Shown here one piece after another: positions 8,341-17,083 of a stretch of DNA of 64,000 nucleotides. Under the pieces are notes generated by a model. It was given only the letters and a program-made list of their open reading frames with translations, had not been told where the DNA came from and ran no database searches. Position 1 is the stretch's first letter. Each line of letters begins with the position of its first letter. A program made the position numbers and the translations under genes. Origin of the DNA: Mycolicibacterium rufum (GTDB lineage Bacteria; Actinomycetota; Actinomycetes; Mycobacteriales; Mycobacteriaceae); NCBI RefSeq assembly GCF_022374875.2, contig NZ_CP092427.2, positions 3,782,001 through 3,846,000 of the forward strand, given 5' to 3'.

Positions 8341-9372
8341 ATGAAGTTGGGATTGCAGCTCGGATACTGGGGCGCGCAGCCGCCCGAGAACCACGCCGAA
8401 CTCGTCGCCACCGCCGAGGAGGCGGGCTTCGACACGGTGTTCACCGCCGAGGCGTGGGGCTCGGACGCCTACACCCCGCTGGCATGGTGGGGCCGGGAGA
8501 CCACCCGGATGCGGCTGGGCACCTCGGTCATCCAACTCTCCGCCCGCACCCCCACGGCGTGTGCGATGGCGGCCCTGACACTCGACCATCTGTCGGGCGG
8601 CCGGCACATTCTCGGTCTCGGCGTCTCCGGGCCCCAGGTGGTCGAGGGGTGGTACGGAGCCAAGTTCCTCAAGCCGCTGGCCCGCACCCGCGAGTACATC
8701 GACATCCTGCGTCAGGTGTGGGCCCGGCAGGCGCCGGTGCACAGCGACGGGCCGCACTATCCGCTGCCGCTGACCGGTGAGGGCACCACCGGGCTGGGCA
8801 AGAACCTCAAGCCGATCACTCATCCGCTGCGCGCCGACATCCCGGTGATGCTCGGCGCCGAGGGCCCGAAGAACGTCGCGTTGGCCGCCGAGATCTGTGA
8901 CGGCTGGCTGCCGATCTTCTACTCGCCGCGGATCGCGTCGATGTACAACGAGTGGCTCGACGAGGGCTTCGCCCGGCCCGGGGCGCGGCGCACCCGCGAG
9001 ACCTTCGAGATCTGCGCGACCGCACAGGTCGTCGTCACCGACGACCGCCCCGCGATCATGGAGTTGATGAAGCCGCACCTGGCGCTCTACATGGGCGGCA
9101 TGGGCGCCGAGGACACCAACTTCCACGCCGACGTGTACCGCCGGATGGGGTACGCCGAGGTCGTCGACGACGTCACCAAGCTGTTCCGCAGCGACCGCAA
9201 GGACGAGGCGGCGAAGATCATCCCCGACGAGTTGGTTGACGACTCCGCAATCGTCGGCGATCTGGCCTATGTGCAGGAGCAGATCAAGGCGTGGGAGGCC
9301 GCCGGGGTCACCATGATGGTCGTCGGTGCCCGGTCCGCCGAGCAGATCCGGGATCTCGCCGCGCTGGTGTAG
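8341..9372 (+). CDS. LLM-class F420-dependent oxidoreductase (Rv3520c-like)
   Basis: A 343-residue luciferase-like TIM-barrel oxidoreductase. The diagnostic MKLGLQLGYWGAQPPENH start, RMRLGTSVIQLSARTP, and HILGLGVSGPQVVEGWYG are typical of coenzyme-F420-dependent members. The ATG at 8341 follows a GGAGGCGAC ribosome site. It is the counterpart of Rv3520c and stands divergent from the DUF35 gene behind a shared KstR box, so cholesterol-regulated expression is expected. The sterol reaction it catalyses is not known to me. Confidence 0.88.
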   Translation: MKLGLQLGYWGAQPPENHAELVATAEEAGFDTVFTAEAWGSDAYTPLAWWGRETTRMRLGTSVIQLSARTPTACAMAALTLDHLSGGRHILGLGVSGPQVVEGWYGAKFLKPLARTREYIDILRQVWARQAPVHSDGPHYPLPLTGEGTTGLGKNLKPITHPLRADIPVMLGAEGPKNVALAAEICDGWLPIFYSPRIASMYNEWLDEGFARPGARRTRETFEICATAQVVVTDDRPAIMELMKPHLALYMGGMGAEDTNFHADVYRRMGYAEVVDDVTKLFRSDRKDEAAKIIPDELVDDSAIVGDLAYVQEQIKAWEAAGVTMMVVGARSAEQIRDLAALV

Positions 9373-9391
9373 ACAGTTCTTGCCGTCTGTC

Positions 9392-9405
9392 TAGAACACG
9401 TTCTA
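9392..9405. promoter_or_regulatory. KstR box upstream of the ADC-like gene and cyp142
   Basis: TAGAACACGTTCTA is a perfect KstR operator. It ends 10 nt before the GTG at 9416 and controls the two-gene unit that ends with cyp142. Confidence 0.9.
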
Positions 9406-9415
9406 GATTGGCGGT

Positions 9416-10132
9416 GTGACTCAACACACCATCGCCGGAACCGTGCTGACCATGCCGGTGCGGGTGCGCACCGCCCACCAGCACACCGCGATGTTCGTCG
9501 TCGATGCCGACGCCGCGCAGCGGATGATCGACGACAGCGGGCTGCGCGTGTGCCGCTTCCTCGGGAATCGTGCGCTCGTCGTGCTGATGCTGATGCGCTA
9601 CGAGGACACCGACCTCGGCCAGTACTGGGAGTACGGCACCAATGTGATGGTCAACCCTCCCGGGTCGACGGCCGACGGACTCTCGGCGCTGCAGTCGGCG
9701 GGCGCGTTCGTGCACCACCTCCCCGTCGATCAGTCGTTCACCCTGGAGGCGGGCCGCACCATCTGGGGTTACCCGAAGGTGATGGCGGACTTCACGATTC
9801 GGGACGGGCGGACCTTCGGGTTCGACGTCACGATCGACGGACAGCACGTCATCGGCATGGACTTCCGGCCCGGGCTGCCCGTGCCCGACCGGTTCACCGC
9901 CCGCCCGCGGGTGCACTCGACGTACTCGTACGCCGACGGCGTGATCCGGGAAACGCCGGGAGAGATGAGGATGACCGGGGTGCGCTACCGACCCGGCGGG
10001 GTGACCGTCCGCCTGGGCGACCATCCCTACGCCAAGGAACTCGCCGCGCTCGGATTCCCGAAACGTGCCCTCGTGTCGAGTTCGGCTGCCAACGTGGACA
10101 TGACATTCGGCGACGCCAAGGAGATCGTGTGA
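9416..10132 (+). CDS. Acetoacetate decarboxylase-fold protein (Rv3519-like)
   Basis: A 238-residue protein starting at GTG 9416 directly behind a KstR box. The segments GTNVMVNPPG, RTIWGYPKVMADF and the C-terminal strand-rich half resemble the acetoacetate-decarboxylase (ADC) superfamily. The catalytic lysine of true decarboxylases may correspond to the lysine in GYPKVMAD, but I cannot align this fully. It is the Rv3519 counterpart and its stop overlaps the cyp142 start (GTGA), so the two are translationally coupled. Its role in sterol breakdown is undefined. Confidence 0.75.
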   Translation: MTQHTIAGTVLTMPVRVRTAHQHTAMFVVDADAAQRMIDDSGLRVCRFLGNRALVVLMLMRYEDTDLGQYWEYGTNVMVNPPGSTADGLSALQSAGAFVHHLPVDQSFTLEAGRTIWGYPKVMADFTIRDGRTFGFDVTIDGQHVIGMDFRPGLPVPDRFTARPRVHSTYSYADGVIRETPGEMRMTGVRYRPGGVTVRLGDHPYAKELAALGFPKRALVSSSAANVDMTFGDAKEIV

Positions 10133-11340
10133 CCGCCATCGCCCCAGCCCGGCCCGACGTCGACCTCGCCGACGGCAACTTCTACGCCGACGGTCGCGCG
10201 GCGCGGGAGGCGTATGCGTGGATGCGCGCCAACCAACCGGTGTTCCGGGACCGCAACGGCCTGGCCGCCGCCACCACCTACCAGGCGGTGCTCGACGCCG
10301 AGCGCAATCCCGAATTGTTCTCCAGCACAGGCGGTATCCGGCCGGACCAGCCGGGCATGCCGTACATGATCGACATGGACGATCCGGCGCACATCCTGCG
10401 TCGCAAGTTGGTCAACTCCGGGTTCACCCGCAAACGGGTGATGGACAAGGTGCCGTCGATCGAGCGGCTCTGCGACACGCTGATCGACGCGGTCTGTGAG
10501 CGGGGCGAGGCGGACTTCGTCCGTGACATCGCCGCGCCCCTGCCGATGGCGGTCATCGGCGACATGCTCGGCGTGCTGCCTTCCGAGCGCGACAAGCTGC
10601 TCGAGTGGTCCGACGACCTGGTGTGCGGGTTGTCGTCGACGGTCGACGAGCAGACGATCCAGAAGCTGATGGACACCTTCGCCGCGTACACCGCGTTCAC
10701 CATGGAGGTGATCGCCGACCGTCGCGCCAACCCGACCGACGACCTGTTCTCGGTGCTGGTCCACGCCGAGGTCGAGGGCCAGAAGATGAGCGACGACGAG
10801 ATCGTCTTCGAGACGCTGCTGATCCTCATCGGCGGTGACGAGACCACCCGGCACACGCTCTCCGGCGGCACCGAGCAGCTGCTGCGTCACCACGATCAAT
10901 GGCAGCGGTTGGCGGCGGATCAGGAACTGCTCCCCGGCGCGATCGAGGAGACGCTGCGGTGGACCTCCCCGGTGAAGAACATGTGCCGGACGCTGACCGC
11001 GGACACCGAGTTCCACGGCACGTCGATGACGGCCGGCGAGAAGATCATGCTGATGTTCGAGTCGGCCAACTTCGACGAATCGGTGTTCGGCGATCCGCAG
11101 AACTTCCGGATCGACCGGAACCCGAACAGCCACCTGGCGTTCGGTTTCGGCACGCACTTCTGCCTGGGCAATCAGCTGGCCCGGCTGGAGCTGAAGATCA
11201 TGATGGGCAAGGTGCTGACGCGGCTGCCCGATCTGCGGCTCGCCGACGAGAACATGCTGCCGCTGCGCGCGGCGAACTTCGTCAGCGGGCTGGAGTCGAT
11301 GCCCGTGGTGTTCACTCCGTCGGCGAAGGTGCTCGGCTAA
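10129..11340 (+). CDS. cyp142: Cytochrome P450 CYP142, steroid C26-monooxygenase
   Basis: A 403-residue soluble P450. The I-helix oxygen-binding segment GGDETTRHT, the ExxR pair E274/R277 and the haem-binding loop FGFGTHFCLGNQLARLE with Cys345 are all intact. The start region VDLADGNFYADGRAAREAY matches CYP142 (Rv3518c). CYP142 oxidises the terminal C26 of cholesterol and cholestenone to the carboxylic acid, which FadD19-type ligases then activate (established for mycobacteria). Its GTG overlaps the previous stop. Its end overlaps the convergent MarR gene by 4 nt. Electrons probably come from a 3Fe-4S ferredoxin such as the one at 27773. Confidence 0.94.
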   Translation: MTAIAPARPDVDLADGNFYADGRAAREAYAWMRANQPVFRDRNGLAAATTYQAVLDAERNPELFSSTGGIRPDQPGMPYMIDMDDPAHILRRKLVNSGFTRKRVMDKVPSIERLCDTLIDAVCERGEADFVRDIAAPLPMAVIGDMLGVLPSERDKLLEWSDDLVCGLSSTVDEQTIQKLMDTFAAYTAFTMEVIADRRANPTDDLFSVLVHAEVEGQKMSDDEIVFETLLILIGGDETTRHTLSGGTEQLLRHHDQWQRLAADQELLPGAIEETLRWTSPVKNMCRTLTADTEFHGTSMTAGEKIMLMFESANFDESVFGDPQNFRIDRNPNSHLAFGFGTHFCLGNQLARLELKIMMGKVLTRLPDLRLADENMLPLRAANFVSGLESMPVVFTPSAKVLG

Positions 11341-11816
11341 CACGTCCCGTTCTCGGTACACGCACCCGGCGGTGTCTCCGGGCCACCGGCGGTCACCGCC
11401 GTGGCCCGCTGCAGCAGTCGGTGTAGCGTCGCCTGCTCGTCGCCGTCCAGTGCCGCGAACATTCGGTGTTCCAGCCCGGCGAGCGCGCTCTCGATCTCGG
11501 TCAGGCGTTGAACGCCCCGGGGGGTGAGGACGACTGTGTGCCGTCGACGGTCCGCCGGTGAGCGACGACGTTCGACGAGTCCGGCGGACTCGAGTTCGTT
11601 GAGCAGCGCCACCACGTTGGTGGGGTCGATCCCGAGCGCCTCGGCGAGGTCGGCCTGGCTTTGTTCACCGGAGCCCCTCAACAGCGTGAGGCCGATGACG
11701 TGGCGCGGGCGTAGTCCGAAGGCCGTCAACTCGGTTTCGGCGGCACCACGGAGCCGGCGGGCGAGCAGATCCAGCAGGGGCCCGAGGAGTTGCTCCTGCT
11801 GCACACCGTCGCTCAC
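11337..11816 (-). CDS. MarR-family transcriptional regulator
   Basis: A 159-residue winged-helix protein. The segment SQADLAEALGIDPTNVVALLNELESAGLVERR is the recognition helix region, and RSPADRRRHTVVLTPRG is the conserved MarR wing. The start chosen is GTG 11816 (VSDGVQQEQLL); an upstream in-frame start at 11876 would extend it into the palindromic operator and is less likely. It is divergent from the azoreductase gene and probably represses it through the palindrome between them. The ligand is probably an electrophile or quinone, by analogy with other MarR-azoreductase pairs (inference). Confidence 0.87.
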   Translation of the reverse strand: MSDGVQQEQLLGPLLDLLARRLRGAAETELTAFGLRPRHVIGLTLLRGSGEQSQADLAEALGIDPTNVVALLNELESAGLVERRRSPADRRRHTVVLTPRGVQRLTEIESALAGLEHRMFAALDGDEQATLHRLLQRATAVTAGGPETPPGACTENGTC

Positions 11817-11856
11817 CTGGGCAAGCGTACGGGAATACCGCAGCGCTATGCGTGGT

Positions 11857-11887
11857 ATAGATAGTTGGTACAACACTAACTATCTAT
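11857..11887. promoter_or_regulatory. Long palindromic operator between marR and azoreductase
   Basis: The arms ATAGATAGTTGGT and ACTAACTATCTAT are inverted copies with 12 of 13 positions matching, separated by 5 nt. The element sits in the divergent promoter of the MarR regulator and the azoreductase, as expected for a MarR dimer site. Confidence 0.75.
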
Positions 11888-11900
11888 GAAGGGACATGGG

Positions 11901-12497
11901 ATGACGCATCTGCTCCACATCGATTCGTCCGTCCAGGGGGATCGCTCCGTGAGCCGCGCGCTGACGGCCCGCGCGGCGCAGCGCTGGCGCGCCGCTCATC
12001 CGGGCGGCACCGTGACGTACCGCGACCTGGCGGCCGAGCCGCTGCCGCACCTGAATCCGCAGAACTCTGCCGACCTCAGCGCTCGACTGGTCGACGAGGT
12101 GAAAGCCGCCGACACGGTGTTGCTGGGGCTGCCGCTGTACAACTTCGGGCCGCCGAGCACGGTCAAGGCGTGGGTTGACCACATCGTGGCTGCCGGGTTG
12201 TCGTTCGACGCGGCAACAGGGGAAGGGCTGCTGGGGGACACCCGGCTGCTGGCGATCGAGACCCGCGGCGGCGGCTACGGACCCGGCACTCCGCGCGAAG
12301 GGTGGGACCACGCACAGACCTGGCTGACCCACGGGGTGTCGCTGACCGGCCTGCAGCCTCGCTTCATCGTCGTCGAACTCACCCTCGCCGAGAGCAATCC
12401 GGCAATGGCCGAGTTGAAGCCGTTGGCCGCACAGAGCCTTGCCGCCGGGCAGGCCGAGATCGACCGCCTCTGGGCCGCAGAGGAATCCGTCGCCTGA
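11901..12497 (+). CDS. FMN-dependent NADH-azoreductase / quinone reductase
   Basis: A 198-residue flavodoxin-fold protein. The N-terminal LLHIDSSVQGDRSVSRALT is the AzoR phosphate-binding loop for FMN, and LGLPLYNFGPPSTVKAWVDHI plus TRGGGYGPG are family signatures. I chose ATG 11901 because an AAGGGA ribosome site precedes it by about 6 nt; an ATG at 11886 is the alternative but overlaps the operator. Such enzymes carry out two-electron reduction of quinones and azo compounds in the cytosol. It is probably controlled by the divergent MarR protein and is not evidently part of sterol catabolism. Confidence 0.88.
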   Translation: MTHLLHIDSSVQGDRSVSRALTARAAQRWRAAHPGGTVTYRDLAAEPLPHLNPQNSADLSARLVDEVKAADTVLLGLPLYNFGPPSTVKAWVDHIVAAGLSFDAATGEGLLGDTRLLAIETRGGGYGPGTPREGWDHAQTWLTHGVSLTGLQPRFIVVELTLAESNPAMAELKPLAAQSLAAGQAEIDRLWAAEESVA

Positions 12498-12518
12498 GCG
12501 AGTGGGTGAGTGCGGCGT

Positions 12519-12574
12519 CTGGTGTGCATCCAGATCGCGATCACACCGGAAATCGCGATCTGGGCGCACACCAG
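12519..12574. terminator. Large imperfect inverted repeat between convergent genes
   Basis: Arms at 12521-12541 and 12552-12572 pair at 19 of 21 positions around a 10-nt loop, and pairing continues outwards by at least two bases. It lies between the convergent azoreductase and echA19 genes, where a bidirectional terminator is expected. No U-tract follows, so an intrinsic terminator of the classical type is not shown. A dispersed palindromic element is the alternative. Confidence 0.5.
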
Positions 12575-12592
12575 CCGCGCCGGCGCCGGCGG

Positions 12593-13393
12593 CTACTTCA
12601 TCTGGAAGTTCGGGGCCCGCTTCTCCTTGAAGGCCCGCGGGCCTTCCTTGGCGTCCTCGGAGAGGAACACCGGGATGCCGTTGGCGGTGTCGGGCTTGAA
12701 GGCCTCTTCCTCGTGCATGCCCTCGGTCTCGCGGATGGTCTTGAGGATCGCCTGCACCGCCAGCGGGCCGTTGTTGTTGATCACCTCGGCGATCTCGAGC
12801 GCCTTGTCCAGCGCGCTGCCGTCGGGCACCACGTAGCCGATCAGGCCGTAGGACAGCGCTTCGGCCGCGGTGATGTGGCGGCCGGTCAGCAGCAGGTCGC
12901 ACGCGATCGTGTAGGGGATCTGGCGCACCAGCCGCACCGCCGAGCCACCCATCGGGTACAGGCTCCACTTCGCCTCGGAGATGCCGAACTTCGCGCTCTC
13001 CCCGGCGACCCGGATGTCGGTGCCCTGCAGGATCTCGGTCCCGCCCGCGATCGCGGGCCCCTCGACGGCGGCGATCAGCGGCTTCTTCAACCGCCGGCCC
13101 TTGAGCAGACCGTCGATGCGCGACGGGTCGTAGCTGCCGTCCTTGAACGAATCGCCCGGCGGCTTGGCCGAGGCGGCCTTGAGGTCCATGCCCGCGCAGA
13201 AGTAACCGCCCGCGCCGGTCAGGATGCAGGTCCGGATGTCCGGATCGTTGTCGACGCGGTCCCAGGACTCCACCATGATCGAGAGCATCTCGCCTGAGAG
13301 GGCGTTGCGTGCCTCCGGCCGGTTCATCATGACGATCAGGGTGTGTCCGCGCTGCTCAACGAGGCAGTCGGGCTGTTTCTGGGGTTCGCTCAC
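12593..13393 (-). CDS. echA19: Enoyl-CoA hydratase EchA19
   Basis: A 266-residue crotonase-fold enzyme. The oxyanion and acyl-CoA loop ([15 protein letters not shown]) is present, and both catalytic glutamates of true hydratases are conserved: E120 in AGGTE and E140 in FGISE. It corresponds to Rv3516, which hydrates steroid enoyl-CoA esters during cholesterol side-chain beta-oxidation (established in M. tuberculosis). It starts at GTG 13393 and is divergent from fadD19, sharing the KstR box at 13438-13451. Length is normal for the family. Confidence 0.9.
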   Translation of the reverse strand: MSEPQKQPDCLVEQRGHTLIVMMNRPEARNALSGEMLSIMVESWDRVDNDPDIRTCILTGAGGYFCAGMDLKAASAKPPGDSFKDGSYDPSRIDGLLKGRRLKKPLIAAVEGPAIAGGTEILQGTDIRVAGESAKFGISEAKWSLYPMGGSAVRLVRQIPYTIACDLLLTGRHITAAEALSYGLIGYVVPDGSALDKALEIAEVINNNGPLAVQAILKTIRETEGMHEEEAFKPDTANGIPVFLSEDAKEGPRAFKEKRAPNFQMK

Positions 13394-13437
13394 AGGGGGC
13401 CGCCTTCCAGCGTCGTTGCCACAGACTTGTCTGGAAA

Positions 13438-13451
13438 TGTAACACGTTCTA
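13438..13451. promoter_or_regulatory. KstR box between echA19 and fadD19
   Basis: TGTAACACGTTCTA fits TnnAACnnGTTnnA. It lies in the 68-nt divergent gap, 45 nt from the echA19 start and 10 nt from the fadD19 GTG, so KstR probably regulates both genes. Confidence 0.88.
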
Positions 13452-13461
13452 GTTTAGAGCC

Positions 13462-15114
13462 GTGGCCCTGAACATCGCCGATCTCGCCGAGCACGCCATC
13501 GACGCCGTGCCTGACCGCGTCGCCCTGATCTCGGGCGACGAGAAGCTGACCTACGCCGAGCTCGAGGAGAAATCGAACCGGCTGGCGCACTACCTGCTCG
13601 ATCACGGCGTCAAGAAGGACGACAAGGTCGGGCTGTACTGCCGCAACCGCATCGAGATCGTCATCGCGATGCTCGGCATCGTCAAGGCCGGCGCCATCCT
13701 GGTCAACGTCAACTTCCGGTACGTCGAGGGTGAGCTGAAGTACCTCTTCGACAACTCCGACATGGTCGCCCTGGTGCACGAGCGCCGCTACGCCGACCGG
13801 GTGGCCAACGTGCTGCCCGAGACGCCGAACGTGAAGACGATCCTCGTCGTCGAGGACGGCACCGATGAGGACTTCCAGCGGTACGGCGGCGTCGAGTTCT
13901 ACTCCGCGCTCGAGGAGGGCTCTCCGGAGCGCGACTTCGGCCCGCGCAGCGAGGACGACATCTATCTGCTCTACACCGGCGGCACCACCGGCTTCCCCAA
14001 GGGCGTGATGTGGCGCCACGAGGACATCTACCGAGTTCTGTTCGGCGGCACCGACTTCGCCACCGGCGAGCCGATCGCCGACGAGTACGGCCTGGCGAAG
14101 CAGGCAGCCGAGAGCGGGCCGATGGTCCGCTACCCGATCCCGCCGATGATCCACGGCGCCACGCAGTCCGCCACGTGGATGGCACTGTTCTCGGGCCAGA
14201 CCACCGTGCTGGTGCCGGAATTCGATGCCGACGCCGTATGGCGCACCATTCACGAGCACAAGGTGAACCTGCTGTTCTTCACCGGTGACGCGATGGCCCG
14301 GCCGCTGCTCGACGCCCTGCTCGCCCACCAGGGCGAGGGCAACACCTACGACCTGTCGAGCCTGTTCCTGCTCGCCAGCACCGCGGCGCTGTTCTCGACC
14401 AGCATCAAGGAGAAGTTCCTCGAGCTGCTGCCCAACCGCATCATCACCGACTCGATCGGCTCGTCGGAGACCGGCTTCGGCGGCACCAGCGTGGTGGCCA
14501 AGGGGCAGTCGCACACCGGCGGACCCCGGGTGACCATCGACAAGAACACCGTCGTCCTCGACGAGGACGGCAACGAGGTCGAGCCCGGTTCGGGCAAGCG
14601 CGGCATCATCGCCAAGCGCGGCCACATCCCGGTGGGCTATTTCAAGGACGAGAAGAAGACGGCCGAGACGTTCAAGACCATCAACGGGGTGCGCTACGCC
14701 ATCCCCGGCGACTACGCCGAGGTGGAGGCCGACGGCACCGTGACGATGCTGGGCCGCGGCTCGGTGTCGATCAACAGCGGCGGCGAGAAGATCTACCCCG
14801 AAGAGGTCGAAGCCGCCCTCAAGGGCCACCCCGATGTGTTCGACGCGCTCGTGGTCGGGGTACCCGACCCGCGGTTCGGTCAGCACGTGGCCGCCGTCGT
14901 CCATCCGCGCGAGGGCACCCGCCCGACGCTGGCTGACCTGGATGCGTTCGTGCGCAGCGAGATCGCGGGGTACAAGGTGCCGCGCAGCCTCTGGCTGGTC
15001 GACGAGGTGAAGCGCTCGCCCGCGGGCAAACCTGACTACCGGTGGGCCAAGGACGTGACCGAGGCGCGCCCGGCCGACGAGGTCCACGAGAAGCATGCGG
15101 CGGTGCAGTCGTGA
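13462..15114 (+). CDS. fadD19: Steroid-CoA ligase FadD19
   Basis: A 550-residue ANL-superfamily acyl-CoA ligase. The AMP-binding P-loop is LLYTGGTTGFPKGVMW, the GSSETGFGG motif follows, and the hinge and C-terminal domain show GRGSVSINSGGEKIYPEEVE and the late catalytic lysine region SPAGKPDYRW. It corresponds to Rv3515c. FadD19 activates C26-carboxylated cholestenone and is essential for C24-branched sterols in Rhodococcus (established). The GTG start is 10 nt after the KstR box, and the stop overlaps the next gene by 4 nt. Confidence 0.94.
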   Translation: MALNIADLAEHAIDAVPDRVALISGDEKLTYAELEEKSNRLAHYLLDHGVKKDDKVGLYCRNRIEIVIAMLGIVKAGAILVNVNFRYVEGELKYLFDNSDMVALVHERRYADRVANVLPETPNVKTILVVEDGTDEDFQRYGGVEFYSALEEGSPERDFGPRSEDDIYLLYTGGTTGFPKGVMWRHEDIYRVLFGGTDFATGEPIADEYGLAKQAAESGPMVRYPIPPMIHGATQSATWMALFSGQTTVLVPEFDADAVWRTIHEHKVNLLFFTGDAMARPLLDALLAHQGEGNTYDLSSLFLLASTAALFSTSIKEKFLELLPNRIITDSIGSSETGFGGTSVVAKGQSHTGGPRVTIDKNTVVLDEDGNEVEPGSGKRGIIAKRGHIPVGYFKDEKKTAETFKTINGVRYAIPGDYAEVEADGTVTMLGRGSVSINSGGEKIYPEEVEAALKGHPDVFDALVVGVPDPRFGQHVAAVVHPREGTRPTLADLDAFVRSEIAGYKVPRSLWLVDEVKRSPAGKPDYRWAKDVTEARPADEVHEKHAAVQS

Positions 15115-16232
15115 GAACCGAACTGTGTGATCGCTTCGGCATCGACTACCCGATCTTCGTCTTCACGCCCTCGGAGAAGGTGGCCGCGGCCGTCACCCGA
15201 GCCGGCGGACTCGGCGTGTTGGGCTGTGTGCGGTTCAACGACGCCGACGACCTCGAGAACGTGCTGCAGTGGATGGACGCCAACACCGACGGTAAGCCCT
15301 ACGGCGTCGACATCGTGATGCCGGCCAAGGTGCCGACCGAGGGCACGTCGGTCGACATCAACAAGCTGATCCCCGCGGAGCACCGCGAGTTCGTCGACAA
15401 GACGCTCGCCGACCTCGGGGTGCCGCCGCTGCCCGCCGACGAGGAACGCTCCGAAGGTGTTCTGGGATGGCTGCATTCGGTGGCGCGCAGCCACGTCGAG
15501 GTGGCCCTCAAGCACCCCATCAAGCTGATCGCCAACGCGCTGGGCTCACCGCCCAAGGACGTCATCGATCAGGTGCACGAGGCCGGCGTGCCGATCGCGG
15601 CGCTGGCGGGCTCGGCCAAACACGCACTGCGCCATGCCGAGAACGGCGTCGACATCGTCGTCGCCCAGGGCCACGAGGCCGGCGGGCACACCGGTGAGAT
15701 CGGCTCCATGGTGCTCTGGCCCGAGATCGTCGACGCCCTGGACGGCAGGACCCCGGTGCTCGCGGCCGGCGGGATCGGCACCGGCAGGCAGGTCGCCGCC
15801 GCGCTGGCCCTCGGCGCACAAGGGGTCTGGATGGGTTCGGCGTTCCTGACCTCGGCTGAGTACGACCTCGGCGTGCGCCTCGACTCGGGCCGCTCGGTGA
15901 TCCAGGAGGCCATGCTGACGGCGACGTCGGCCGACACGGTGCGCCGACGCATCTACACCGGTAAGCCGGCGCGGCTGCTCAAGAGCCGCTGGACCGACGC
16001 CTGGGATGCCGACGGCGCGCCCGAACCGCTGCCGATGCCGCTGCAGAACATCCTCGTCAGCGAAGCCCATCAGCGGATGAGCGAGTCGACCGATCCCACC
16101 GCGGTGGCGATGCCCGTCGGGCAGATCGTCGGCCGGATGAACGAGATCCGGCCCGTCGCCGACATCATCGCCGAACTGGTCAGCGGGTTCGACGAGGCGA
16201 CGAAACGGCTGGACGGCATCCGCGACGCCTGA
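15111..16232 (+). CDS. Nitronate monooxygenase-family (NPD) flavoprotein
   Basis: A 373-residue FMN-dependent TIM-barrel protein of the 2-nitropropane dioxygenase / nitronate monooxygenase family. It has the GGLGVLGCVRF phosphate loop at the N-terminus, VVAQGHEAGGHTGEIGSM with the conserved substrate-channel His, and PVLAAGGIGTGRQVAAALALGAQGVWMGSAF at the FMN site. Its GTG overlaps the fadD19 stop, so it is probably co-regulated by KstR. In this family IpdC (Rv3553) acts on a CoA-thioester intermediate of sterol rings, so the protein may act on a steroid-CoA rather than a nitronate; this is inference. Confidence 0.85.
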   Translation: MRTELCDRFGIDYPIFVFTPSEKVAAAVTRAGGLGVLGCVRFNDADDLENVLQWMDANTDGKPYGVDIVMPAKVPTEGTSVDINKLIPAEHREFVDKTLADLGVPPLPADEERSEGVLGWLHSVARSHVEVALKHPIKLIANALGSPPKDVIDQVHEAGVPIAALAGSAKHALRHAENGVDIVVAQGHEAGGHTGEIGSMVLWPEIVDALDGRTPVLAAGGIGTGRQVAAALALGAQGVWMGSAFLTSAEYDLGVRLDSGRSVIQEAMLTATSADTVRRRIYTGKPARLLKSRWTDAWDADGAPEPLPMPLQNILVSEAHQRMSESTDPTAVAMPVGQIVGRMNEIRPVADIIAELVSGFDEATKRLDGIRDA

Positions 16233-16252
16233 CCGGTCTACAGTCGATCGGC

Positions 16253-17083
16253 ATGACGATCGACGTCTGGATGCAGCATCCGACCCAGCGGTTCCTCGAC
16301 CACGAGATGCTGGCGACGCTTCGCCGCTGGACCGGCGGTGCGATGCCCGACGACGATGTCCCGATCGACGTCACGATCGCTGCGATGGACGCGGCCAGCG
16401 TCGCCGTCGGACTGCTGAGCGCGTGGCGGGGTCCGAACGGACTCGACCTGGTCTCCAACGACGAGGTCGCCGCCTGGGTGCGCTCCCACCCCGACCGACT
16501 GGCCGGCCTGGCCACCGTCGATCTCGACCGCCCGATGGAGGCTGTCCGCGAGTTGCGCAGGCGGGTCCGCGACGACGGGTTCGTCGGATTGCGGGTGGTG
16601 CCCTGGTTGTGGCGTCTGCCGCCGACCGACCGGCACTACTACCCGCTGTTCGCCGAGTGCGTCGAACTGGGCGTGCCCTTCTGCACCCAGGTCGGGCACA
16701 CCGGGCCGCTGCGGCCGTCGGAAACCGGGCGGCCGATCCCGTACATCGACGAGGTCGCGCTCGACTTCCCCGAACTGGTGATCGTCTGCGGCCACGTCGG
16801 GTATCCGTGGACGGAGGAGATGGTCGCCGTCGCCCGCAAGCACCCGAACGTCTACATCGACACCTCCGCGTACACGACCAAGCGGCTCCCCGCAGAACTC
16901 GTCGCCTTCATGAAGACCGAGACCGGGCAGCGAAAGGTGTTGTTCGGCACTAACTATCCGATGATCGGGCATACGCACGCCCTGGACGGCCTCGACGAGC
17001 TGGGCCTGTCCGACGCCGCACGGCACGACTACCTGCACGCCAACGCCGCACGCGTGTTCGCCCGACTCGAGGAGCACATATGA
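16253..17083 (+). CDS. Amidohydrolase-family metal-dependent hydrolase (Rv3510c-like)
   Basis: A 276-residue TIM-barrel protein of the amidohydrolase-2 family. Recognisable parts are DGFVGLRVVPWLWRLPP, CTQVGHTGPLRP, LVIVCGHVGYPWTEEM and the late metal or catalytic region VLFGTNYPMIGH. The usual HxH motif at the first strand is not evident, so the metal site may differ from the family type. It overlaps the ilvX-like gene by 4 nt (ATGA), the same pair seen as Rv3510c-Rv3509c. Substrate unknown; decarboxylation or hydrolysis of a degradation product is possible. Confidence 0.82.
   Translation: MTIDVWMQHPTQRFLDHEMLATLRRWTGGAMPDDDVPIDVTIAAMDAASVAVGLLSAWRGPNGLDLVSNDEVAAWVRSHPDRLAGLATVDLDRPMEAVRELRRRVRDDGFVGLRVVPWLWRLPPTDRHYYPLFAECVELGVPFCTQVGHTGPLRPSETGRPIPYIDEVALDFPELVIVCGHVGYPWTEEMVAVARKHPNVYIDTSAYTTKRLPAELVAFMKTETGQRKVLFGTNYPMIGHTHALDGLDELGLSDAARHDYLHANAARVFARLEEHI

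Noticed and set aside
13390..15096. 568-codon minus-strand frame opposite fadD19
   Set aside because: Antisense shadow in high-GC DNA; fadD19 on the plus strand has all ANL motifs.
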